64,000 bases of DNA from Acetatifactor sp. (GTDB lineage Bacteria; Bacillota; Clostridia; Lachnospirales; Lachnospiraceae). Of this stretch, positions 10,015-18,242 are shown one piece after another. The translations under genes and the position numbers were made by a program. The stretch is taken from NCBI GenBank assembly GCA_016290775.1, contig JAEEVF010000001.1, forward strand, positions 186,001 through 250,000. Reading direction: 5' to 3'. Within the stretch, counting starts at the first letter, position 1, and the number at the start of each line of letters is the position of its first letter. Under the pieces are notes generated by a model. The model made no database searches and was not told where the DNA came from. It saw only the letters and a program-made list of their open reading frames with translations.

Positions 10015-11391
10015 ATGGGTTTAATTTCAACAGTTGTAGGCGCAGCGTCCGGAGTGATCAACGCAGGCGTAGGTGCAGTAGCAGGCACAATGTCTAACCA
10101 GTGGAAAGAGTTTTTCTACTGTGACGCCATCGACCCGAAGTATTTGATGGTTCGCGGTCACAAGAGGACCAGCGGCAAGGCTGCAAATAATAAGGGCGAT
10201 GACAATGTAATTTCTAATGGTTCCGTGATCGCGGTTGCAGACGGACAGTGTATGCTGATCGTTGATCAGGGCAGAGTTGCAGATCTGTGCGCAGTTCCCG
10301 GTGAGTATGTTTACGATCAGTCCAGCGAGCCTTCCATCTTCTCCGGCAACCTTGGCGAGTCCATTAAGGAAACCTTCAAGGCTATGGGAAGACGTTTCAC
10401 CTTTGGCGGTGACAGCGGCAAGGAGCAGAGAGTTTACTACATCAACACCAAGGAGATCATGGGCAACATGTACGGCACCCCTAAGAAGGTTCCCTTCCGC
10501 GTGGTGGACGAGCGTGCAGGCATCGACATTGACATCTCCATCGGATGCTTTGGTGAGTACAGCTATCGCGTAGCTGATCCCATCGTATTCTATACCAATA
10601 TCTGCGGTAATTCCGCTGAGTATTTTGAGCGTTCCAAGATCGACAGCCAGTTAAAGACTGAGATCCTGACCTCCCTTCAGCCCGCATTCGCTAAGATTTC
10701 CGCAATGGGCGTTCGTTATTCCGCACTTCCCGGCCACACCGAGGAGATCGCAGCAGCCCTGAACGAAGTTCTTTCCGAGAAGTGGGGTGCACAGAGAGGC
10801 CTTGAGATCGTATCCTTCGGCGTATCTTCCGTAACGGCAGACGAAGAAGACGAGAAGATGATCAAGGAAATGCAGAAGCAGGCTGCTTACACGGATCCTA
10901 CCCGTCTTGCAGCATATGCAGGCGTTGCTCAGGCAGACGCCATGAAGCTGGCAGCAGCAAATACTTCCGCAGGCCCCATGATGGCATTCATGGGCATGAA
11001 CGCAGCTCAGAACGCAGGCGGCGGCATGGACATCAACGGACTGATGGCACAGGGCCAGGCAATGCGTGCACAGCAGGCAGCAGCAGCGGCTCCCGCAGCA
11101 GCTCCCGCAGCAGCTCCCGCAAACAGCTGGAAGTGCAGCTGTGGTGCTACCGTAACCGGTAACTTCTGCCCTGAGTGTGGTTCTAAGAAGCCCGAAGCTC
11201 CTGCAGGTTGGACCTGCTCCTGTGGCGCAGTGAACCAGGGTAAGTTCTGCAGCAGCTGTGGCGCTAAGAAGCCCGCAGGCGCTCCTCAGTACAAGTGCGA
11301 CAAGTGCGGTTGGACTCCTGAAGATCCGACCAATCCTCCGAAGTTCTGCCCTGAGTGTGGCGATCCCTTCGGCGATGAGGACGTTCAGTAA
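10015..11391 (+). CDS. SPFH-domain protein with C-terminal zinc ribbons (virion-core-protein/YdjI-like)
   Basis: SPFH-like N-terminus, Ala/Pro linker, then CSCGATVTGNFCPECG, CSCGAVNQGKFCSSCG, CDKCGW..KFCPECG ribbons. Confidence 0.8.
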   Translation: MGLISTVVGAASGVINAGVGAVAGTMSNQWKEFFYCDAIDPKYLMVRGHKRTSGKAANNKGDDNVISNGSVIAVADGQCMLIVDQGRVADLCAVPGEYVYDQSSEPSIFSGNLGESIKETFKAMGRRFTFGGDSGKEQRVYYINTKEIMGNMYGTPKKVPFRVVDERAGIDIDISIGCFGEYSYRVADPIVFYTNICGNSAEYFERSKIDSQLKTEILTSLQPAFAKISAMGVRYSALPGHTEEIAAALNEVLSEKWGAQRGLEIVSFGVSSVTADEEDEKMIKEMQKQAAYTDPTRLAAYAGVAQADAMKLAAANTSAGPMMAFMGMNAAQNAGGGMDINGLMAQGQAMRAQQAAAAAPAAAPAAAPANSWKCSCGATVTGNFCPECGSKKPEAPAGWTCSCGAVNQGKFCSSCGAKKPAGAPQYKCDKCGWTPEDPTNPPKFCPECGDPFGDEDVQ

Positions 11392-11416
11392 GTAATCAGC
11401 CCCATAGGGCATTGGA

Positions 11417-11452
11417 AACTGGCTACCCAGAAACGGGTAGCCAGTTTTTTTA
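11417..11452 (+). terminator. Rho-independent terminator
   Basis: aactggctaccc-agaaac-gggtagccagtttttttt. Confidence 0.9.
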
Positions 11453-11471
11453 GATATTTTGTAAAATATAC

Positions 11472-11500
11472 TTGACAATATGTCGCTTTAGTTGTATAGT
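11472..11500 (+). promoter_or_regulatory. Sigma-A-type promoter TTGACA-N17-TATAGT upstream of natA-like gene
   Basis: Direct match. Confidence 0.7.
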
Positions 11501-11533
11501 GCATATTAGAAAGAAAAAAGGAGCGTGATCGCC

Positions 11534-12313
11534 ATGGAAGAATTATTACAAGTAAAAGAATTACGTAAGACCTTCCAGCTTACCGCGAAGCAGCAAAAGC
11601 TGGAAAACACAAAAGAAAAGGTCAAGGTGGCAGTGGACGGCCTGTCCTTCACGGCATATAAGGGAGAGGTGTTTGGGCTCCTTGGACCGAACGGTGCAGG
11701 AAAGACGACGACGCTGCGCATGCTTGCCACGTTGATCAAGCCGGATTCCGGTGATGCCATTTTGGATGGCGCGAGCATCGTGTCTCAGCCAGAGATCGTT
11801 CGTAGCAAGATCGGGTTTCTGACCAGTGAATTAAAGCTTGAAGATTTCTTTACGCCGAATTATCAATATGACTTCTTCTCGGGACTTTACGGAGTGGATC
11901 CTCAGATTGCGGCAGCCAGAAAGAAGGAATTGTTCGAGCGCTTTGGCATCGACAAGTTTGCCGAGGTGAAATATGGCAACCTTTCGACTGGCATGAAGCA
12001 GAAGGTGAGTCTTGTGGTCAGCCTGGTACATGATCCCGACGTCGTGATCTTTGATGAGCCCACAAACGGTCTGGACGTCCTTACGGCCAAGGTGGTAACG
12101 GACTTCCTCTTGGACCTGAAATCCAGGGGCAAGAGCATCATCGTTTCCACACACATCTTCAGCCTGATCGAAAAGGTCTGCGACAGAGTCGGCATCGTGA
12201 TCGCGGGAAAGATGGTGGAGTGCGGGACTCTCGGAGAGATTTGCGGCGAAAAGACGTTGGAGGATCGTTTCTTTGAAATCTATGAAGAAAAGGTAGGTAG
12301 GATCGATGAATAA
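11534..12313 (+). CDS. ABC transporter ATP-binding protein, NatA-like
   Basis: GLLGPNGAGKTTTLRMLATLIKPDSG; LSTGMKQKVSLVVSLVHDPDVVIFDEPTNGLD. Confidence 0.9.
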   Translation: MEELLQVKELRKTFQLTAKQQKLENTKEKVKVAVDGLSFTAYKGEVFGLLGPNGAGKTTTLRMLATLIKPDSGDAILDGASIVSQPEIVRSKIGFLTSELKLEDFFTPNYQYDFFSGLYGVDPQIAAARKKELFERFGIDKFAEVKYGNLSTGMKQKVSLVVSLVHDPDVVIFDEPTNGLDVLTAKVVTDFLLDLKSRGKSIIVSTHIFSLIEKVCDRVGIVIAGKMVECGTLGEICGEKTLEDRFFEIYEEKVGRIDE

Positions 12314-13490
12314 TATCATAACCATTATCAAAAAAGAGTTGGCCCGCTTCTTTGGGGACAGAAGATTGGTATTTACCACGATCATCATGCCGGGCCTTTT
12401 GATCTACTTGATGTACAGCCTGATGGGCGAGGGCATGATGAAGCAGATGACCACGCCGAAGGACTACGTATCGAAAATATATGCTTATAACATGCCTGCC
12501 GAAATGAAGGATCTGTTTGCACCCGTAAAAGCAGAGTGGACCACGTGGGACGGCAATGCGTCTGACAAGGATCGCGTACTGAAGGAGATCGCGGACGGCG
12601 AGATGGACCTTCTGGTATGCTTCCCGGACAATTTCTTAGAGACCGTACAGACCTATCAGAATTCAGATGGAAGCGCACCGCAGGTTGAGCTGTATTACAG
12701 TTCTGAGAAGAGCAATTCCCTGACGGCATATAACCAGATCAACGCAATGCTCGACGCCTGGGAAGAGCAGATGACCAACAAATTCGACGTAAACCGCGCG
12801 GAAGGAAGATTTGGCGATTATGATCAGGCTTCCGAGACCGGCATGATCGGAAAGCTGCTCTCCGGACTTCTGCCCATGCTGATCATGACCTTCATCTTCA
12901 GCGGATGCTCTGGCGTTGCGCCTGAATCCATCGCCGGTGAGAAGGAGAGAGGCACCATCGCAACCCTCCTGGTAACCCCCGTAAAGAGAAGCGCACTGGC
13001 CCTTGGCAAGGTCATCAGCCTTAGCATCATCGCCCTGATGGCGGGCGTATCGAGCTTTATCGGAACCATTCTCTCCCTGCCGAAAATGATGGGAGACGAA
13101 GTGGACATTAACATTGTAAGCTACGACATGAGCGATTACCTGCTGCTCTTTGCAGTCATTATCTCCACGGTGTTTGTGATCGTATCCATCATCTCCATCA
13201 TCTCCGCAAATTCGAAGAGCGTGAAGGAAGCAACGACCATGATGGCTCCGTTCATGATCGCGATCATGCTGGTGAGCATCCTGCCCATGCTCGGCGTGGA
13301 CGTTGGCGGCAAGGCAGCATATGCGATCCCTCTGTTCAACTCCGTAAAGACCATGTCCGGCATCTTTGGATTTAGCACAAACCTGCCCATGGCGATCATG
13401 ACCATCGGCGTGAACGTTGTAGCAACCTGCGTACTTGTTGTGGTACTTACGAAGATGTTCGATTCCGAGAACGTGATGTTTGGAAAGTAA
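12306..13490 (+). CDS. ABC-2 type permease, NatB-like
   Basis: Overlaps natA-like gene; MNNIITIIKKELARFFGDRRLVFTTIIMPGLLIY, PESIAGEKERGTIATLLVTPVKRSALALGK. Confidence 0.9.
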   Translation: MNNIITIIKKELARFFGDRRLVFTTIIMPGLLIYLMYSLMGEGMMKQMTTPKDYVSKIYAYNMPAEMKDLFAPVKAEWTTWDGNASDKDRVLKEIADGEMDLLVCFPDNFLETVQTYQNSDGSAPQVELYYSSEKSNSLTAYNQINAMLDAWEEQMTNKFDVNRAEGRFGDYDQASETGMIGKLLSGLLPMLIMTFIFSGCSGVAPESIAGEKERGTIATLLVTPVKRSALALGKVISLSIIALMAGVSSFIGTILSLPKMMGDEVDINIVSYDMSDYLLLFAVIISTVFVIVSIISIISANSKSVKEATTMMAPFMIAIMLVSILPMLGVDVGGKAAYAIPLFNSVKTMSGIFGFSTNLPMAIMTIGVNVVATCVLVVVLTKMFDSENVMFGK

Positions 13491-13559
13491 GACAATCCCT
13501 GAAAGAAAACAAGAAGAGTTATGAAGAATGCGAAAGAAGAGCATTCAAGAGCAAAAGAA

Positions 13560-13590
13560 AAGTGCCGGACGTTCCGTCCGGCACTTCTTG
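13560..13590. terminator. Bidirectional terminator between natB-like gene and csp
   Basis: aagtgccggac-gttcc-gtccggcactt flanked by A- and T-rich runs, convergent genes. Confidence 0.8.
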
Positions 13591-13610
13591 TTTGCAGATG
13601 TTTGATCTGA

Positions 13611-13826
13611 TTAAGCTACTACGGTAACGTTGGTAGCACGGATCTTGCTGCTGTTCTGAGGATCGCACTCGGTATCGAAGGTAACCTTCTGGCCCTCTTC
13701 AAGAGACTTGAAGCCTTCAGCGTTGATAGCGGAGAAGTGTACGAAAACTTCCTCTCCAGTTGCCTCGTTGGTGATGAAACCATAACCCTTCTGTGCGTTG
13801 AACCACTTAACAGTACCGTTGTTCAT
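13611..13826 (-). CDS. csp: Cold shock protein (CspA family)
   Basis: 71 aa [38 protein letters not shown] gaaggagg. Confidence 0.97.
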   Translation of the reverse strand: MNNGTVKWFNAQKGYGFITNEATGEEVFVHFSAINAEGFKSLEEGQKVTFDTECDPQNSSKIRATNVTVVA

Positions 13827-13860
13827 TGTAGAACCTCCTTCTTTTGCTTGGGACATAGCC

Positions 13861-14035
13861 CGTTTTAGGTTTAGTAATTCTAAAACGTAGGACAAAAAAA
13901 TCACATATTTTTGTCAACCATCATTCTTCAATGATCCGAAGGATCATTTGCACTCTGCACTTCGTAGCCAGGATCGCGAAAGGCGAATGATGACTTACAA
14001 AAATATGTGAGTTCAATGACACTCTTTTAGAATCC
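13861..14035 (-). other. Structured csp 5' leader with long hairpin (13901-14010), U-tract and alternative hairpin
   Basis: Exact 14-bp (13901-13914/13997-14010) and 8-bp (13921-13928/13985-13992) inverted repeats, inner AATGATCC-GAA-GGATCATT, U7 on the minus strand; alternative GACAAAAA/TTTTTGTC pairing. Confidence 0.7.
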
Positions 14036-14041
14036 TCTTAA

Positions 14042-14070
14042 AGTATAGTATTCAAAAAAGAAAATGTCAA
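14042..14070 (-). promoter_or_regulatory. csp promoter TTGACA-N17-TATACT (minus strand)
   Basis: -35 at 14065-14070, -10 at 14042-14047. Confidence 0.75.
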
Positions 14071-14217
14071 TAAAATTTTCATTTTTGTTGTGATAATTCA
14101 CTTAAATAGTTGCCGAATTCTCATTTTTCTTGTAAAATAGTAACATGAGACAGTGGGAAAGTATCTCCTTTTGACTGAGGTTTGATGGAGCGCCTTGGAC
14201 GCTTAGAGGGAGGCGAC

Positions 14218-17200
14218 ATGCTGGGAAACAAGAAAGTGATCGGACTTTGCGTCACGAAGATCCATGACAGGGTCAGGGCTGCCTTGGCTGACGAGGTGAA
14301 TCTTGCAGCCGTGGAGCAAGGCTATAAGCTGATCTGTTTTAACAGTATTGAGGATTTTTATCGGGACGACGTATATAGCAAGGGCGCCAAGACGATTTAT
14401 GACCGAATGGATCTTGACATGCTTGACGGACTGATCGTGTGCCAGGAGCATTTTTGCAATCAGCGGATCGTGGAAGAGATCATTGACCGCGCCGCGAAGA
14501 AGCAGATCCCTACCGTCATTTTGAACGGTGAGGCGAAGGGGTGCGTGAGTGTCATCAATGACTGCAAGGATGCCTTCAAGGACATGATCCGCCATATTAT
14601 CCGCGTTCACCACGTGAATGATCTGTATTTCCTTGCGGGGAGATTGGGAGACCATAATTCCGAGGAACGTCTTGAGTATTTCCGCGAGGTGATGGAGGAA
14701 TGTGGCCTTGCGGTCCGCGATGACCGCATCGGTTACGGAGATTACTGGGATGAGCCGGCCATGCGCATCACGGAGGATCTGGTGGTGAACGGAAAGCTTC
14801 CGCGTGCCATCATCTGTGCCAATGACAATATGGCCTTTGGCGTTTGCAAGAAGCTGAAAATGCTGGGCTATTCCGTCCCCGAGGATGTGATCGTGACGGG
14901 ATTTGACGGCATCCCGGCGGTGGAATATTTTTATCCAAAGCTCACGACCTGTCGCGAGAATTGGGAGGAGCAGGCCAAGACCTGCGTGGAAGTGCTCCGC
15001 AAGCTCTTTGCGGGAGAACCCGTACAGCAGACCTATCGGATCCCTTACGGAAATAAATATGCCGAGAGCTGCGGCTGTGAGAAGCCCAAGCTCATTCAAA
15101 GGGACGAGGCTGCGGCTGAGCTGTTTTCGCTCCTCGAGTCCATGGAGGCTCATGAGGATTACGTGACGAGCGAGACCGAGATGATGCTGAACATCGAGGA
15201 CGTAAATGACTTAATGGGACCGCTCTCAAGGTTTATTCTTTCGAATTCCTGGCTTTGCGTGAGCAGTAAGTTCATGCAGCTTGCCACCGTGGAAGGCTGG
15301 GAGGACGGCCGCATGATCGTGGTGCCGTCCATGTATGGCCAGGACCGTGAGCTGCGCTATATCAGCGACGATGACATGCTTCCGGAAACCTGGGAATGGG
15401 CAGAGGATGACAGTTGCTATGTCCTTACGAGCGTATATTCCAAGGATTCCTTCTGTGGCTATTATGCCGTAAAGACCACCTACATCGGCGGCATCGGCTA
15501 CAAGATGAAAAAGATCGTCCGTCTTGCGAACCTGGTCTGCAATTCGCTGATCAATCAGTTCAAGCAGCGCGAGATGATGCGCAACATGGAAGGCGCGATC
15601 TATCGCGACACCTTGACGGGACTTCCGAACCTAAAGGGTGCGACGAAGTGGTTCGAAGATTTTTCTTCCAACGAGGCAAATCACAAAAAGAGCCTTTCCA
15701 TTTCGGTGTTTGCACTGGCGCAGTATAAAATGCTTTATGAAAAATATGGCATGCCGGCCGTGGAGGATATCATCCTTACGCTTTCGGAAAAGCTCAAGAT
15801 TTTGCGTGGCATCGGCGGCTTCCTTGCAAGGACTTCTGAAAATGAGTTCGTTTTGATCCAGGTGTTTGAGAATGCCTCGATGATCAATTCCGCCAACGCA
15901 AGGCTTGCTTTGGCCGTGCAAAAGGAAGTTGCTAAATTCAATCAGCAAAAGCGCATCGGTCAGCCCGTGGACGTCAACGTCGGCAGCACGACCGCAGGCA
16001 GCGGCTGGAAGGGGTCTTTAAGCGCATTTGTGAAATATGCCTCCAACGAGATGGTCCTGAACAGAATGAACGGAAGCGCAGAGGTAAAGGACGACGAGCA
16101 GGGTTCCCACGGGGATTACCTCGACGTGTTCAATCTCCTTGTGGACAACAATCTTTTCCAGTATCATTATCAGCCCATCGTGGATGCGAGAGACGGTTCC
16201 ATCTATGGCTACGAGGCGTTGATGCGTACCAAGGGCGGCATCAATCTGACACCCCTCGACATTCTTGGCGCGGCGAAGGAATTTCAGAGATTGGATGAGA
16301 TCGAGCATGCTACCATGTTCAACATCATGAAGCAGTATGCGAACGAGAATGAGAGATTCTTTGGCAGAAAGGTCTTCATCAACACGATCCCCAATCATTT
16401 CCTCTCGGCGGAGGAAAGCGCAAAGCTGGCGGAGAAATATCAGGCCTACATGGACAAGGTGGTCTTTGAGGTGACGGAGCAGGAGACCAGCTCCGACGAG
16501 GAGCTTGAGGCCTTAAAGCGCTTCAGCGCCGGCAGCGGCAACGTGCAGATTGCCATTGACGATTACGGCACGGGACATTCCAACATCGTGAATCTTCTTC
16601 GCTATGCGCCGCAGATCATCAAGATCGACAGGTATCTGATCAGCGGCATCGACAGCGACGTGAATAAGCAGATCTTCGTTAAGAACACCATCGAGTTTGC
16701 GGCAATGAACGGGATCAAGGTGCTTGCGGAGGGCGTTGAGACGCTAGGAGAGCTCAGAAGCGTCATTGAGTATGGCGTTGACCTGATCCAGGGCTATTAT
16801 CTCGGCAGGCCCCAGGCGGACCCGATCGCGGAGCTTGAGGACAAGGTTCTGAGCGAGATCATCAACCAGAATCTGACCCTTGCCGTTTATGACAAGGGCA
16901 ATCAGAAGGTATATACGGCGAAGGACGGCGAGACCGTGAACGTGGTGGAGCTTGCGCTTCACAAGTACAATTACGTACATGTCGTATCGGGCAATGTAAA
17001 GCTTATCGGTAAGAAGGACAGCACGGTCAACCTTGTGGTGAAGGTGGCGGATAACGCGGACGTAAGGCTTTCGCTCACGGACGTGAACCTGACCGGCATT
17101 GATGAACCGGCGATCCAGCTGGGCAAGGCAAGCAATCTGGAACTTTCACTGGATGGCTTCAATTCCGTCAACAAGAACGGCATTTTGGTAACGACGAACG

Positions 17201-18081
17201 CAAGGCTTCGTATCGTTGGCCGCGGCGCGCTTCTTGTGAACAGCAATGACAATTATACGGTGGGCATTGGCGCCAAATATGACGATCCTTATGGAGAGAT
17301 CATTTTCGAGCATACCGGTTGGGTGCGCGTGATCTCCTCGGGCGATAAGATCGTCGGCGTCGGCGGAGGCTACAGCAATTCGCCCATCACCATTAAGAGC
17401 GGACACATGGAGGTTTCCTGCTCCGGCATCTCCGTCATGGGCATCGGAAGCTCTGCAGGTGAGGCATCGATCAACATCGGTGACGCGGAGGTGATGGTAA
17501 AACAGTCCGGAAATGAAGCCGTCGGCATTGGAACGATCAAGGGAAAATGCAAGCTTCATTTTGCGGGAAGGGCAAACGTGACGGCCGACGGAGAACGCGC
17601 GGTCTGCGTGGGTTCCATGTTTGGTGAGGATTGTTCGTTGCATCTCGACGGCGGAAAGATCAATGCCGTCAGCCATTGTGACACGGGCGCCGTGATCGGA
17701 ACCTATTCCGGGTCTTGTACGACCTATTGTAAGGATTGCGACGTGACGGTTTATGGAGAAGGTTCCATGGTGACCGGCATCGGAAGCAATCGCGGCAAGT
17801 GCACGACGGAGATTTCCGGCGGCGTATTGGACGTAAAGCTTCTTTCGGGCGGCGGAAAGCCGTTTGGATATGAAGAGGACCGCATGGTCATCACGGGAGG
17901 AAACGTGATCGACAGGGGCGGTGCGGAGATCACCGCGTGGAATGCATATGGACAAAGGCTGCATCTTGAGATCAAGGATCAAGATCATTTTGAACAGGTG
18001 ATCTGGACCGAGCACGGGGAGTACGTTTACTCTGCGGATCGCTCTAAGGAGCACGAGATCATGTGCATTTACCTGCCATAG
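14218..18081 (+). CDS. Cytosolic PBP-I (LacI-type ligand-binding) - degenerate GGDEF - EAL - C-terminal GIG-repeat beta-solenoid protein
   Basis: No HTH, signal peptide or TM; Peripla_BP-like AIICANDNMAFGVCKKLKMLGYSVPEDVIVTGFDG; ARTSENEF in place of RxGGDEF; EAL, FEVTEQE, DDYGTGHSN, IKIDRYLI, VLAEGVET; then about 7 rungs of GIGS... Confidence 0.8.
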   Translation: MLGNKKVIGLCVTKIHDRVRAALADEVNLAAVEQGYKLICFNSIEDFYRDDVYSKGAKTIYDRMDLDMLDGLIVCQEHFCNQRIVEEIIDRAAKKQIPTVILNGEAKGCVSVINDCKDAFKDMIRHIIRVHHVNDLYFLAGRLGDHNSEERLEYFREVMEECGLAVRDDRIGYGDYWDEPAMRITEDLVVNGKLPRAIICANDNMAFGVCKKLKMLGYSVPEDVIVTGFDGIPAVEYFYPKLTTCRENWEEQAKTCVEVLRKLFAGEPVQQTYRIPYGNKYAESCGCEKPKLIQRDEAAAELFSLLESMEAHEDYVTSETEMMLNIEDVNDLMGPLSRFILSNSWLCVSSKFMQLATVEGWEDGRMIVVPSMYGQDRELRYISDDDMLPETWEWAEDDSCYVLTSVYSKDSFCGYYAVKTTYIGGIGYKMKKIVRLANLVCNSLINQFKQREMMRNMEGAIYRDTLTGLPNLKGATKWFEDFSSNEANHKKSLSISVFALAQYKMLYEKYGMPAVEDIILTLSEKLKILRGIGGFLARTSENEFVLIQVFENASMINSANARLALAVQKEVAKFNQQKRIGQPVDVNVGSTTAGSGWKGSLSAFVKYASNEMVLNRMNGSAEVKDDEQGSHGDYLDVFNLLVDNNLFQYHYQPIVDARDGSIYGYEALMRTKGGINLTPLDILGAAKEFQRLDEIEHATMFNIMKQYANENERFFGRKVFINTIPNHFLSAEESAKLAEKYQAYMDKVVFEVTEQETSSDEELEALKRFSAGSGNVQIAIDDYGTGHSNIVNLLRYAPQIIKIDRYLISGIDSDVNKQIFVKNTIEFAAMNGIKVLAEGVETLGELRSVIEYGVDLIQGYYLGRPQADPIAELEDKVLSEIINQNLTLAVYDKGNQKVYTAKDGETVNVVELALHKYNYVHVVSGNVKLIGKKDSTVNLVVKVADNADVRLSLTDVNLTGIDEPAIQLGKASNLELSLDGFNSVNKNGILVTTNARLRIVGRGALLVNSNDNYTVGIGAKYDDPYGEIIFEHTGWVRVISSGDKIVGVGGGYSNSPITIKSGHMEVSCSGISVMGIGSSAGEASINIGDAEVMVKQSGNEAVGIGTIKGKCKLHFAGRANVTADGERAVCVGSMFGEDCSLHLDGGKINAVSHCDTGAVIGTYSGSCTTYCKDCDVTVYGEGSMVTGIGSNRGKCTTEISGGVLDVKLLSGGGKPFGYEEDRMVITGGNVIDRGGAEITAWNAYGQRLHLEIKDQDHFEQVIWTEHGEYVYSADRSKEHEIMCIYLP

Positions 18082-18110
18082 TTCGATTTCGGTTTTACAG
18101 GCTTGTACCC

Positions 18111-18144
18111 ATCGGGGACTGCACGTTCAGTCCCCGATTTTTCT
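18111..18144 (+). terminator. Rho-independent terminator
   Basis: cggggact-gcacgttc-agtccccg + attttt. Confidence 0.8.
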
Positions 18145-18242
18145 TGATTGTTCCGAAAAAGTTTATAGATTTTTAATTGCATTTATGCTTCATCGGTGTT
18201 ATACATGTTATAGAACAATAAATAGACAAAGGGGGTGTGAAC

